Virus record (IMG/VR): IMGVR_UViG_3300049433_000139
Location: 1-64,000 of that record
Source: a virus
Strand: one strand, 5' to 3'
DNA: 64,000 nucleotides
The notes beneath the pieces are model-generated. The model saw only the letters and a list, made by a program, of their open reading frames with translations, was not told the origin of the DNA and did no database searches. Each line of letters starts with the position of its first letter. The stretch's first letter is position 1. The position numbers were made by a program, and so were the translations under genes. Below, piece by piece: positions 1 through 7,610 of the stretch.

Positions 1-628
1 ACCAGCCGGGAGCGAACATCCATTCGAGGCCGCCACCGACGGTCCAGCCGAAGCGATCGACGCTGTTGGCGCTTTCGGACAGGAAGGTCGTCGGGATGGT
101 GCCGATGAAGTTATGGTCCTGATTGGCCCAGGCGCCGCCGCCCTTGACGTAGCCGAGAACCTGCGGAGCGAACAGGTAACCGATACGGCCGGTGGCGGTG
201 ACAGTGTAGTTGACCCGGTTGTTCGAAATGAATGCGCCGACCGGGAAGCCCGGGAACGCGGTGGGTACTACGTGTGAGCTGCGGAGGTTACCGGCATCGG
301 CCATGCCCTGCACGCCGACCACCCAGCTACCAGCGAACTGGTAATCGCAGCCGATCTGGCCGCCCCCGATCACGTCGGAGCGTTCGCTGCGACCGAAGTC
401 GTTGTTCGGAACGATTGCGGGTCCGCCAACCTTGGCGATCTGGGTCTGCTCGGTCTTGGCCCAGCCGCCGCCGACGTTGCCGCCGATGTAGCAGCCGGTC
501 CAGTTGTAAACGATGACGGGCGGAGCCATCGGCGCCTTGGAGTAGCGCGGCGCCATATCAGCGGCGAAAGCCGGCACGGCAGCTGCCATGACGATCGCGG
601 CGATCGAACCTGTGAGAAATTTGTTCAT
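1..628 (-). CDS. Outer-membrane beta-barrel porin (Omp25/Omp31 family), 3' part cut by window edge
   Basis: Reading leftwards from ATG at 628 gives an open frame that runs off the window, about 209 residues. It starts with a signal peptide (MNKFLTGSIAAIVMAAAVPAFAA), followed by the family's N-terminal block with YNWTGCYIGGNVGGGW and repeated G-x-G-Y/W-rich strands such as GRIGYLFAPQVLGYVKGG. Proteins of this family form eight-stranded barrels in the outer membrane of Rhizobiales and are usually about 230-260 residues, so only the last strands are missing. The 500-bp gap in front should hold its promoter. The family is clear; the exact paralog is not. Confidence 0.88.
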   Translation of the reverse strand, partial: MNKFLTGSIAAIVMAAAVPAFAADMAPRYSKAPMAPPVIVYNWTGCYIGGNVGGGWAKTEQTQIAKVGGPAIVPNNDFGRSERSDVIGGGQIGCDYQFAGSWVVGVQGMADAGNLRSSHVVPTAFPGFPVGAFISNNRVNYTVTATGRIGYLFAPQVLGYVKGGGAWANQDHNFIGTIPTTFLSESANSVDRFGWTVGGGLEWMFAPGW

Positions 629-1137
629 GTGAGACCCCAAGTTTTTTAATTGGCAATTGCGAGCGCATCAGCAGCGCGATGGACAAACCATACAGGAAAA
701 GCCGCAAAACGCTGTCACCCGGATGCCACACTCGCCAGCATTCGAACGTGGAAGCCCCGATTACCGTCGTTTCGTAAGTAATTGATTCTAAACATGTTTC
801 GTAAGTGCGTTTCTTGCTAAAAACCTGCTTTTTGGCCTGTATGTCCGGTACAGGACATTTTTCCGCCGGCAGGCTCCGTCGTCCGCACGAATCCCGTCCG
901 CTTTTGACCGGGCCTTTGTCAGACCCGGTTTGGGTGAGTCGCGATGCCCGGCACGGCTGTAGATTCTGCAGATTCGTACCCGCCGTTTTACGCGTCTGAT
1001 CGCGGGTTCGCGTTAACATTTTAATATCGGACTTGGCGCAATTGAACGCCGCAAAATCCTTACGCGTTAGGCTTACCCGCAATTTGCGCCGCGGCTTTAA
1101 CCCTTGGGGTCATGCGTTCGATTAGGGTGCTGCATCA
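629..1137. other. Host intergenic region between divergent genes
   Basis: About 500 bp without a convincing gene separates the porin from the exported protein on the other strand. It holds a direct repeat GTTTCGTAAGT at 769-779 and 796-806. A short hairpin, CCTGTA (837-842) with TACAGG (849-854), is followed by a T-rich stretch. Both could be regulatory, but neither can be assigned. Confidence 0.4.
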
Positions 1138-1650
1138 ATGCAGGATCCTAAGGCGATGCGCGCGTTACCAGCACTGTTACTTCTGATCGGGACGACGTTG
1201 CCGGCTTTGGCCAATGACGGATTCAACATTGTCATTCCCGGCCGCGCCGGTGTGCCGATCATCATCAACGGCGTCGACGCGTCCTGGGCGGTGGTGGAAA
1301 GCGACTGGGGCCTTGCTAAAAACGTCCACATGCAGCCGACGGTCTATGGCGGCCGCATCGTCGACCCCGGACCGCAAGTCGGTCACTATTATCCGAGCGC
1401 CGGCCATATGCCCGGTTACGGCCGGCTGGAAATCCAGCCGCCCGCCAACCGCAAGCTGCCGCAGCCCGCGCAGAGCTATCACCACTCATGGTCGGTTCAG
1501 TCCGCGCAGCAGCCTGCGCAGAACGACGTTCCCTACGATCCGCCGGCTGTGATCGTCGCGCCGGAAAACCGCGCTTCGGGTTCGCCGCAGGATTTGCCAC
1601 GCCAGCCGCATGATTTCCGGCATCGAAATCACCGGAAATTTCACCACTAG
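1138..1650 (+). CDS. Small exported hypothetical protein
   Basis: 170 residues. A hydrophobic stretch (ALPALLLLIGTTLPALA) followed by ND looks like a cleavable Sec signal peptide. The mature part is rich in Pro, Gln and His, with aromatic patches (GHYYPSAGHMPGYGR) and no family I recognise. ATG at 1156 (MRALPALLLL) would give a more typical signal peptide, but the first ATG keeps a possible GGGTG ribosome site, so the start is uncertain. It lies in tandem with the next exported gene, 42 bp downstream. Probably a Bradyrhizobiaceae-specific envelope protein. Confidence 0.6.
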   Translation: MQDPKAMRALPALLLLIGTTLPALANDGFNIVIPGRAGVPIIINGVDASWAVVESDWGLAKNVHMQPTVYGGRIVDPGPQVGHYYPSAGHMPGYGRLEIQPPANRKLPQPAQSYHHSWSVQSAQQPAQNDVPYDPPAVIVAPENRASGSPQDLPRQPHDFRHRNHRKFHH

Positions 1651-1692
1651 CCCCTCACACCCAACCAAAAAACAGATCCACAGGAGAGAGTA

Positions 1693-2295
1693 ATGCGTCA
1701 AATGATTTCAGGATTGGTCGCGGCAGCCGCCGTGATGACGGTAAGTGCCGCGCCAGCCATGGCGTGCGGGGGAGGACTGTTCGGTTTCGGTTCGTGCTCG
1801 CCGTGCGGTCAGGTCAGCCCCTGCGCGCAGAGTTATGCCCCGGCCTTCACCTATGCGACCGGCTGCGGTGGTAGTTGCGGCGGCGGCTATGCGGCCTCCT
1901 ACAACTATTCGGGTTCCTACGGCGGCGGCTGCGGCGGCGGTTGCGGCGTTTCCTACGAGCGGCTGCCCGAGCTTTCGCCGCAATACTATCACGTCAATCA
2001 GGGCCCGACCTATACCGGTCCGGGCAATTTCGCACCGTATCCGAGCTATCAGGAAAACGCGCCCTACGGGTACCGCGGCGGTTCCGTCGGATATGGCTAC
2101 GGCGTGCGATCCGGCTATCGTTACGGCGCGGGCTACGGTGTTGGCCGCGGCTACGGTGTCGGCCGCGCTTACGGTGTCGGACGTGGATACGGCATCGGAC
2201 GTGGCTACGGCGTGCGCCATGGCATGGGCTACGGCGTTGCGCGCGGCTATGGCGTTGGACGCGGCTACGGCCATGGCGGCATGCGCCGCTACTGA
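1693..2295 (+). CDS. Exported Gly/Tyr-rich repetitive protein with a Cys-rich N-terminal part
   Basis: 200 residues behind a strong ribosome site (AGGAGAGAG, about 7 bases before ATG). Residues 1-24 are a signal peptide ending APAMA. The mature N-terminus has about a dozen Cys in CGG/CGGGC clusters. The C-terminal third is made of imperfect GYGVGR-type hexapeptides (about residues 135-195). The composition resembles surface or matrix-forming glycine-rich proteins, and no enzymatic domain is visible. Function unknown. Confidence 0.75.
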   Translation: MRQMISGLVAAAAVMTVSAAPAMACGGGLFGFGSCSPCGQVSPCAQSYAPAFTYATGCGGSCGGGYAASYNYSGSYGGGCGGGCGVSYERLPELSPQYYHVNQGPTYTGPGNFAPYPSYQENAPYGYRGGSVGYGYGVRSGYRYGAGYGVGRGYGVGRAYGVGRGYGIGRGYGVRHGMGYGVARGYGVGRGYGHGGMRRY

Positions 2296-2321
2296 TCCGG
2301 CGATGGTCTGAAAAATTTCGG

Positions 2322-2350
2322 CGCCCGTTCGCAATTGTTGCGAGCGGGCG
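2322..2350. terminator. Bidirectional rho-independent terminator
   Basis: An 11-bp stem (2322-2332 with 2340-2350, one G-T pair) and a 7-base loop lie between the convergent exported-protein and rlmB genes. The left side is A-rich (AAAAATTT) and gives a U-tract for leftward transcripts. The rightward U-tract is weak. Confidence 0.75.
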
Positions 2351-2367
2351 TTGTCCGGTCTGATCCC

Positions 2368-3189
2368 TCAGCCCATCAGGCCGAGCCTGACGGCGCCGAT
2401 GTAGAGCGCCAGCACCGCGGCGTTGGAGACGTTGAGGCTCTTGATTTCACCTGGCATGTCGAGCCGCGCCACCACGCTGCAGGTTTCGCGCGTCAACTGC
2501 CGCAAGCCCTTGCCTTCGGCCCCGAGCACCAGCGCCAGCGGCTGCCGCAACGCGACCGCGCCGAGATTCTCGCTGCCTTCGCTGTCGAGGCCGACGGTCA
2601 TGAAGCCAATGTCGTTCAACTCGTTCAGCGCGCGCGCCAGGTTTTGCACGGTGACCAGCGGCACCAGTTCCAGCGCGCCCGAGGCGGATTTCGCCAGCAC
2701 GCCGGTGGCTTCCGGACTGTGACGCGCGGTGGTGACGATGGCTTTCACCGCGAACGCCGCCGCCGAGCGCAGAATCGCGCCGACATTGTGCGGATCGGTG
2801 ATCTGGTCGAGCACCAGTACGATGCCTTCAAGTGGCAGCGTGTCGATGTCCGGCGACTCCAGCGGATCGGCTTCGGCGAGCAGGCCTTGATGCACGGCGT
2901 CGGGCCCGAGCCGCGCGTCGATGAGGGTGGGACGGACGATTTCCGGCGCCACACGGGTGTCGATGTTTTCGTCCGCAAGCCGCCGCGCGGCATTCTCGGT
3001 GAGCAGCAGTTTTCGGATCTTGCGCTGCGGGTTGTTGAGTGCCGCAGCCACCGTATGCCAACCGTAAAGAATGGCGGGACCGTCGACACGCGCCTCGCGG
3101 TCGCGCCAGGCGGGCCGGCCGCCGTCGCGCCCCTTCGGTCCCTTGCCGGGGCCGCGTGAAAAACGCTGTTTTCGGTCGCGATCGCTCAT
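2368..3189 (-). CDS. rlmB: 23S rRNA (guanosine-2'-O-)-methyltransferase RlmB, TrmH/SpoU family
   Basis: 273 residues. It transfers a methyl group from S-adenosylmethionine to a ribose in 23S rRNA. The three SPOUT motifs are intact: DQITDPHNVGAILRSA, LVLGAEGKGLR and LNVSNAAVLALY. An N-terminal substrate-binding domain (ILYGWHTVAAAL) precedes them. The first 35 residues are basic and Gly/Arg-rich, an extension common in rhizobial homologues. The upstream neighbour is tRNA-Tyr on the other strand. Confidence 0.93.
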   Translation of the reverse strand: MSDRDRKQRFSRGPGKGPKGRDGGRPAWRDREARVDGPAILYGWHTVAAALNNPQRKIRKLLLTENAARRLADENIDTRVAPEIVRPTLIDARLGPDAVHQGLLAEADPLESPDIDTLPLEGIVLVLDQITDPHNVGAILRSAAAFAVKAIVTTARHSPEATGVLAKSASGALELVPLVTVQNLARALNELNDIGFMTVGLDSEGSENLGAVALRQPLALVLGAEGKGLRQLTRETCSVVARLDMPGEIKSLNVSNAAVLALYIGAVRLGLMG

Positions 3190-3408
3190 GGCGCGCTTGT
3201 CTCACGGGTTCCCGATAATGGCAATTTGTAGCCCGGAATTCAGCCGGGGCAGGGACGCAGTTTCGGTGGCCGCCCTTGGTTGACTTTGCAGGCGCACTTC
3301 CCCCATAAACGCGCCAGCCGGGAGCCCGCCATCGGCAACCGGTTTTAATGTCATCCATGGCCGCTCAGACGCCCCTTTCGGCGGGTGAATGGTCCGATGC
3401 TGTTGAGC

Positions 3409-3494
3409 GGGGGAGTGTCCCGAGTGGCAAAGGGAGCTGACTGTAAATCAGCCGTCTTATGACTTCGAAGGTTCGAGTCCTTCTTCCCCCACCA
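3409..3494 (+). tRNA. tRNA-Tyr (GTA)
   Basis: An 86-base class II tRNA. The acceptor stem pairs GGGGGAG with TTCCCCC (last pair G-T), the anticodon loop is ctGTAaa, the variable arm is long, the T-arm is GAAGG-TTCGAGT-CCTTC, and CCA is encoded at the end. It is the last host gene before phage sequence, so its 3' half is the likely attachment site. Confidence 0.97.
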
Positions 3495-3535
3495 GCTTGA
3501 TCTTACACGAGAATTAAGTTGCGGCCGCGATTTGC

Positions 3536-3569
3536 TGTAAGCAATCCGTAAGCAATGCTGTAAGCAATC
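3536..3569 (+). repeat. Triple direct repeat next to the presumed attachment site
   Basis: Three imperfect copies of TGTAAGCAATC lie at 3536-3546, 3547-3557 (CGTAAGCAATG) and 3559-3569, starting 42 bases after the tRNA. The rest of 3495-3657 holds no convincing gene. Short direct repeats beside a tRNA att site are typical of integrase or excisionase arm sites, but that role is inferred. Confidence 0.6.
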
Positions 3570-3657
3570 GGTTTTTCGCGATTCGTTCGGCTCCCGATGC
3601 AGGCGTTATACTCAATTCGCGAACATAGTATTGCTTTTGCCAGGCGCGCGCGCCCCG

Positions 3658-3951
3658 CTACGGCGGTGCCACCCGTCGATCGCCTGGATTGAACCGACCG
3701 GGATAGCGAGGCCAGTGGACGCCAGGTCCGGCCTCGTCGGCCCATGAGAATATAAAGCCGCGGGATTCGAAGTACTCTTGCAAATAAGCGAGCATGTCGA
3801 GTGTGACGTTATCCGGCACACCAAAAGACGCTTCAATTCGTCGGATCGAACTTACCGATATCTTGGCTTTCTTAGCAAGATGTTCAATAGGCCACTTGAG
3901 CATGGCTCGCGCAGCCCGCGCTTGACACGCAGTTAGCCGATCAGTTTTCAT
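3658..3951 (-). CDS. Small XRE-type helix-turn-helix regulator
   Basis: 97 residues from ATG at 3951. The centre (LTACQARAARAMLKWPIEHLAKKAKISVSSIRRIE) fits the short alphaproteobacterial Cro/CI-type helix-turn-helix: helices around LAKKA and SVSSIRRIE. The C-terminus (FSWADEAGPGVHW) is a tail often seen in these regulators. A longer reading from 4107 would run over a perfect palindrome and has no family match in the added part, so the shorter start is preferred. Position beside attL, palindrome upstream and a divergent small ORF make it a candidate lysogeny regulator. Confidence 0.75.
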   Translation of the reverse strand: MKTDRLTACQARAARAMLKWPIEHLAKKAKISVSSIRRIEASFGVPDNVTLDMLAYLQEYFESRGFIFSWADEAGPGVHWPRYPGRFNPGDRRVAPP

Positions 3952-4088
3952 GTGGGTTCCAAGGATGCAACCGCCCAATTGCTGTGCGGTAAATACAACA
4001 GTTTTCAAAATGGCATCAGTCTTTAAAATAAATTTGAACGAATCGCGTTCTCTCTTGACCTGAAAGCGTTCAAGGCCCAATGCAAGGT

Positions 4089-4108
4089 TGTGAGCAATAT
4101 TGCTCACA
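4089..4108. promoter_or_regulatory. Perfect 20-bp palindromic operator candidate
   Basis: TGTGAGCAATATTGCTCACA is self-complementary over all 20 bases. It sits in the 183-bp gap between the leftward XRE regulator and a rightward small ORF. This is where a dimeric repressor would control both directions. Confidence 0.7.
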
Positions 4109-4134
4109 TTCGACAGTCTCAGGGGTAAACCAAA

Positions 4135-4299
4135 GTGAGGGACGCAAAAAAAGAAACGACCGAGCCGGAAGGGTTTTCAACCAGGCTCGTTATGGCAATG
4201 GCAAGCGATGTAGTCGACATGTATCAGTCGGCGAACCGGGTTCGTCAGTGGTTCGAGCCACTGGCGCGCGAACACGGCGTCACGGTTGTGTTCGACTGA
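4135..4299 (+). CDS. Small ORF divergent from the XRE regulator
   Basis: 54 residues from GTG at 4135, starting VRDAKKETTEPEGF and ending HGVTVVFD. Mostly helical and charged, with no recognisable helix-turn-helix or membrane segment. The start follows the palindrome by 26 bases. A Cro- or CII-like partner of the regulator is conceivable from position only. The region 4300-4384 after it holds nothing I can identify and separates it from the convergent gene. Confidence 0.4.
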   Translation: MRDAKKETTEPEGFSTRLVMAMASDVVDMYQSANRVRQWFEPLAREHGVTVVFD

Positions 4300-4384
4300 G
4301 AATTCTACTCTTAATATTACTGGCGGACAAGGCCGAATTGCAGCGCCAATGCTGCGTTTGTAAATTTAAGCGGGAAGGGCGGGG

Positions 4385-4834
4385 CTAGGCGCGGGCGCCG
4401 CGGGGCAGCGGTAAGCCCATCTCCGCCTCAAGTTCTTCCTGGAGAAGGGCCAGGCCACGCCACACCATAGCGGCACTCTCACGCATGGCGCCGTCGAACC
4501 CGCCATGGTTGACCAAGTGGCGAACGATGCAATCGGCGTGGTCCGTAGACTTGCCACGGGCGTGGTGCATCGGCTGGCCGGGATTATGCTTTTCGTTGCC
4601 GAGGTAAGAGACCTGTGCGACGGCGGCCAAGGCATCAGGGAAGTAAGCGAGCAGCCCGGAGAACATGGGAAACGTCTTGCGCGTGGCCGAGTCGGTGTCG
4701 ATGAGGCGCTGCCGGGACGGGGCGGGTACTTGACGCTGTACGGGGCAGAACGAACAGCGGCCGCTATCGGAAACGTTCTCGCACCATGTGGCACCGTCAA
4801 CGGTACAGAACGGAATCTCCCCGAGGTCACTCAC
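4385..4834 (-). CDS. dATP/dGTP diphosphohydrolase-like protein (DUF5664 type)
   Basis: 149 residues. The core (FPMFSGLLAYFPDALAAVAQ, YLGNEKHNPGQP, then DHADCIVRHLVNHGG) matches the phage family named dATP/dGTP diphosphohydrolase N-terminal. Members are thought to adjust the dNTP pool during infection. The N-terminal 40 residues carry five Cys, possibly a small zinc site. It overlaps the upstream DUF4406 gene by 4 bases (ATGA) and closes that operon. Confidence 0.75.
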   Translation of the reverse strand: MSDLGEIPFCTVDGATWCENVSDSGRCSFCPVQRQVPAPSRQRLIDTDSATRKTFPMFSGLLAYFPDALAAVAQVSYLGNEKHNPGQPMHHARGKSTDHADCIVRHLVNHGGFDGAMRESAAMVWRGLALLQEELEAEMGLPLPRGARA

Positions 4835-5274
4835 AGCACAATGACCTTCAAGCCCAGCGCCACGGCTGTGGCGTGTTCCGCCGTGGCGCCCTTACTCTTT
4901 TCCCACCCTGGCAAAAGCGCGATCGCTTCGGCCTCTGCGCATATCCAGCGCAGATCGTCTCCGAGCGCCATGCGAAGATCGAAGCCATGTTGCGAGGCAG
5001 CCAACTTTTCGCAGCCGTCGGCATTACCTTTCGAAATGTCCGTGCCGTGCCGCTCGTTGTCTTTTTCGGCCGGGTTGAACACCGTGTGACCCTGTGCGCG
5101 GAGCGCGGCGGCGGCGGCGTGAAAGGCCGGGAAGTTGAATTCGTTGTAGCCCCTCATCGGGCCGGCCAAATAGCACTTGAGCGGAGCAAGCGGCGGGCTG
5201 CGCCCCCACAACGCCTCGACACACTCGCCAGTGGTTTGGCATTTTCCGTTTTCACAAGTCATCGGAACGCACAT
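4831..5274 (-). CDS. DUF4406 protein, nucleoside 2-deoxyribosyltransferase-like fold
   Basis: 147 residues from ATG at 5274, which has GGAG 9 bases upstream and lies about 19 bases after the predicted transcription start. The longer ATG at 5319 lies upstream of the promoter's -10 box. Motifs: YLAGPMRG near the N-terminus of the domain, FNPAEKD, DLRWICAEAEAIALLPGW and GATAEHATAVALG, as in DUF4406. The related fold cleaves or senses nucleosides or nucleotides. A Cys pair (CENGKC) precedes the domain. Pairing with a nucleotide hydrolase suggests nucleotide metabolism or signalling. Confidence 0.78.
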   Translation of the reverse strand: MCVPMTCENGKCQTTGECVEALWGRSPPLAPLKCYLAGPMRGYNEFNFPAFHAAAAALRAQGHTVFNPAEKDNERHGTDISKGNADGCEKLAASQHGFDLRMALGDDLRWICAEAEAIALLPGWEKSKGATAEHATAVALGLKVIVL

Positions 5275-5299
5275 ATAGATTTTCTCCAAGGAAGCCGTT

Positions 5300-5327
5300 A
5301 ACTTACCGCCAATTTGCAAAAAGTCAA
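5300..5327 (-). promoter_or_regulatory. Dispersed-type promoter P1, drives DUF4406 operon
   Basis: -35 TTGACT (5322-5327), 16-base spacer with TTTTGCAAAT, -10 TAAGTT (5300-5305), reading leftwards. One copy of the phage-wide promoter; the core on the + strand is TTTGCAAAAAGTCAACAG at 5313-5330. Confidence 0.8.
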
Positions 5328-5334
5328 CAGAAAT

Positions 5335-5628
5335 CTAACGTTGGCAGTCGCAGCGCTCCGGACCGCAGTACATGAAACAGCGTTTTTGAATTTGAACCGA
5401 AGGCATCAAGGAAAGGTCGTGCAGTCCGACGTGTGCAACGTCCGGCGCTACCGGCGGCACATCCCCTACCCATCGCGGCCCGGCTGCGGCGTGGCGCTCC
5501 GCTATTGCGACATGGTTGCGCGCCCATTCCCGATCGGTAGCAGGCCACGTTTCGAGGTATCCGGGCAGCGAGGCATAACCCGCTTCGACTGCGGCGCGGT
5601 GCGCGTTCTGTTCGTCGACCAAGGTCAT
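5335..5628 (-). CDS. Hypothetical phage protein, last gene of lysis operon
   Basis: 97 residues from ATG at 5628 (MTLVDEQNAHRAAVEAGY), with GAGGA 7 bases upstream and a 4-base overlap with the preceding mini gene. The N-terminal half is helical and charged (LPGYLETWPATDREWARNHV). The C-terminus has a small Cys cluster (CFMYCGPERCDC). The longer reading from 5766 is not supported by a ribosome site. No family recognised. Confidence 0.6.
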   Translation of the reverse strand: MTLVDEQNAHRAAVEAGYASLPGYLETWPATDREWARNHVAIAERHAAAGPRWVGDVPPVAPDVAHVGLHDLSLMPSVQIQKRCFMYCGPERCDCQR

Positions 5629-5717
5629 TTCAGTTCCTCGTGTAGCCACCAAATCGTCACCGGCACCAACGCCGCCACGATGCAAATCAGCGCGAAAGCT
5701 TCTTGTGGGGGAGTCAC
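5625..5717 (-). CDS. 30-residue single-span membrane protein
   Basis: GTG start overlaps the preceding stop (GTGA) and the stop overlaps the next ATG (ATGA). The product, VTPPQEAFALICIVAALVPV then TIWWLHEELK, is one transmembrane helix with short ends. The double overlap argues that it is translated. Several similar mini membrane proteins lie in this operon; a lysis-accessory role is inferred. Confidence 0.6.
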   Translation of the reverse strand: MTPPQEAFALICIVAALVPVTIWWLHEELK

Positions 5718-5965
5718 TTCCGGTAGCCTGGCCAAATGTCATCGGCCGAACCGCCGTGCGCTTCATAACCCGCGATGTATTGTCCCAAATCCGTCAATGA
5801 GATTTTGCCGCCGCATTCGAGACATGGGTGTTTTTGACCGAGGTGGACCGACGTCGCTTCGAAGCGGTGGCGTTTGCATGCGCTAAGGCGCGCAATGTTT
5901 GCTTTGACCTGATCCCAAAGCAACAGGGCTTCGTCGCGGGTTAAAAAGGCTGAGAAGGCGGGCAT
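5714..5965 (-). CDS. Small hypothetical protein with zinc-ribbon half
   Basis: 83 residues. It contains CKRHRFEATSVHLGQKHPCLECGG, which offers CxH and CxxC ligands for a zinc knuckle, followed by an acidic helical tail. It starts 2 bases after the metallophosphoesterase stop. No named family recognised. Confidence 0.6.
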   Translation of the reverse strand: MPAFSAFLTRDEALLLWDQVKANIARLSACKRHRFEATSVHLGQKHPCLECGGKISLTDLGQYIAGYEAHGGSADDIWPGYRK

Positions 5966-5967
5966 GA

Positions 5968-7266
5968 CTAAGCCGCCCCGTACAGCGTCGGCAGGATCAT
6001 GGTATTTGACCCGTCGTAAATCGTGCCTTCCTCGATCGACCCCAACCGGATCGGCAAATAGCGCAACAGCCCATGGCGCTCGTGAATCACGACCATGTTT
6101 TGCTGCGCCGGCTCTGGATCCGCGCGGATGGACTTAGCGAACTCGCCGAAGCCGACACCCGATCCGTTGCCGAAACCGAAAGGTGTCATGCCTGTGGTGT
6201 GGAAGTGACCGGAGAACACCCACCGCACCGGCCGGCGCTGGCGATATTCGGTGTCCACGATCTTGCGGTGACCCTTAATGATCGTTGCCATGGGACCAAT
6301 GAAGCCCGTCCCGCCGCCGGACCCCATGCGATCGCCGTGCGTGAGCAACGCCGGCCAGCCCGCGACGTCGAAATAGGCATCAAACCCGCGCGGCTGGAAA
6401 TGGCGAATGGTCGGGACGTGGCGCAGCGCCGCCTCGACGAAATCCGCGACCAGGGTGTCATAGGACTGCAGGCTGACCAGTTTGGTTCGCGGCTTGCCGA
6501 ACGTCGCGCGTCCGTGATTGCCGACGACGGAAATGCAGTGGATTTCTACGCTCTTGCGGAAGCGCCCTTGCAGCTCGTTGTGGAGCCTTAAAATACCCGC
6601 CGAAATATATTCGGCCGCGAACTTGACCTGTTCGAACGCGGTGCCGCCGTCGGTCTCAGCGTGCTCCGGATGCAGTCCAGCTCCCGATATAAGGTCGCCG
6701 CCCAAGAGAATGTTGACGCGCTCCGGTGCCCCGTCGGACGCGGGCCATGCGCTCGTCATGAGGATGCAAGCCGTTTCGAACAGCCGCCCGATACGCTTCC
6801 GTGCCGTGGGCACATCGTAACTATTGACACCTGCGACTTCCTCGCGGTTGACCGTCTCGCCAACGTGTAGATCGGACAGATGCAGGACGACTGCTTGTCG
6901 CCCCTTGCCTTTTCCATCGCCGTTGCGCAGGAACTTCGGCTGCAGCCGGGCAGGCTCTTTCGGGAGACCCAGGACGTGCTCGCGGTGATTTTCCGCGTCG
7001 GCAGTGCGGCGCTCGGCATCGCGAAGAAGCAAGCGCAGACGTGCGTTTTCGTCCTGTGCGGCGCGCAGGCGGATAGGGTCGGAGTTGTCGATTGTGCGAA
7101 CGGGAGGCGGCGGAGCGGAGCCGCGAGTTGCGGCGACCCTTAGGCGGGCCTGTATCGTGCCGCGTGCGATACCAAGCGCGGCGGCTGCGGCTGTTTGCGA
7201 ACCATGTTTGGTAACGGCGTCAACGGCTTCTTTTGCCAGTGCGTCGGAAAGTTCATGCGCAGCCAT
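5968..7266 (-). CDS. Calcineurin-like metallophosphoesterase with N-terminal HTH-like segment
   Basis: 432 residues. The complete two-metal signature is present: DLH (132-134), GGD (189-191), GNH (249-251), HGD (310-312) and GHFH (353-356). Residues 1-45 look like a Fis/homeodomain-type helix-turn-helix (HGSQTAAAAALGIARGTIQARL) and 65-95 form a charged helix. This arrangement occurs in phage-encoded phosphoesterases presumed to act on DNA, RNA or nucleotides. It overlaps the coiled-coil membrane gene by one base and lies inside the lysis operon, an unusual place for such an enzyme. Substrate unknown. Confidence 0.85.
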   Translation of the reverse strand: MAAHELSDALAKEAVDAVTKHGSQTAAAAALGIARGTIQARLRVAATRGSAPPPPVRTIDNSDPIRLRAAQDENARLRLLLRDAERRTADAENHREHVLGLPKEPARLQPKFLRNGDGKGKGRQAVVLHLSDLHVGETVNREEVAGVNSYDVPTARKRIGRLFETACILMTSAWPASDGAPERVNILLGGDLISGAGLHPEHAETDGGTAFEQVKFAAEYISAGILRLHNELQGRFRKSVEIHCISVVGNHGRATFGKPRTKLVSLQSYDTLVADFVEAALRHVPTIRHFQPRGFDAYFDVAGWPALLTHGDRMGSGGGTGFIGPMATIIKGHRKIVDTEYRQRRPVRWVFSGHFHTTGMTPFGFGNGSGVGFGEFAKSIRADPEPAQQNMVVIHERHGLLRYLPIRLGSIEEGTIYDGSNTMILPTLYGAA

Positions 7267-7610
7267 CAGGCAGCCCCGCCCTTCGACTCAAGCACGCGGT
7301 CCAGTCGATCGGTCACGCCGCGAATGTCGCGCTTGATTTCCTCGACTAGATCGCGAAATCGATCCTCGGCGTGGCGCAATTCCGGGTCGGATACGAACAG
7401 TGTTGCGGCAGCTACCTTATAGTCGGACAGCTCTTTTTGCAGTGTCTCGACTTTCAAGCCCAATGCGGTAGCGAGAATGGAAGCGGCCTGCGCTGATGTT
7501 TCGGTATTCGCGATGCGTTTGGAAAACGCCATCAGAAACCCGCCAATGAGACCTAGCGAGCCGATAACGGCACAAATCGCAACAACCATGGACGTGGATA
7601 CTTCGATCAT
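7266..7610 (-). CDS. Membrane-anchored coiled-coil protein of the lysis operon
   Basis: 114 residues. One N-terminal transmembrane helix (about 8-29) is followed by a long amphipathic charged helix (about 50-110, DRFRDLVEEIKRDIRGVTDRL). Topology is inner-membrane anchor with a periplasmic or cytoplasmic rod, as in haemolysin XhlA-like or spanin-like accessory proteins. Its ATG overlaps the stop of the 30-residue gene upstream. Confidence 0.65.
   Translation of the reverse strand: MIEVSTSMVVAICAVIGSLGLIGGFLMAFSKRIANTETSAQAASILATALGLKVETLQKELSDYKVAAATLFVSDPELRHAEDRFRDLVEEIKRDIRGVTDRLDRVLESKGGAA

Noticed and set aside
558-1082. 174-codon leftward open frame in the host intergenic region
   Set aside because: It overlaps the porin signal peptide in another frame, has no recognisable domain and mixed composition; the porin start is well supported.
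2335-3159. 274-codon open frame on the + strand
   Set aside because: Antisense to rlmB, whose three SPOUT motifs are intact.
3280-3297. TTGACTTTGCAGG in host sequence, similar to the phage promoter box
   Set aside because: The -10 spacing is poor, the box lacks TTTGCAAA, and it lies before the tRNA in host DNA; a chance match or ordinary tRNA promoter is more likely.
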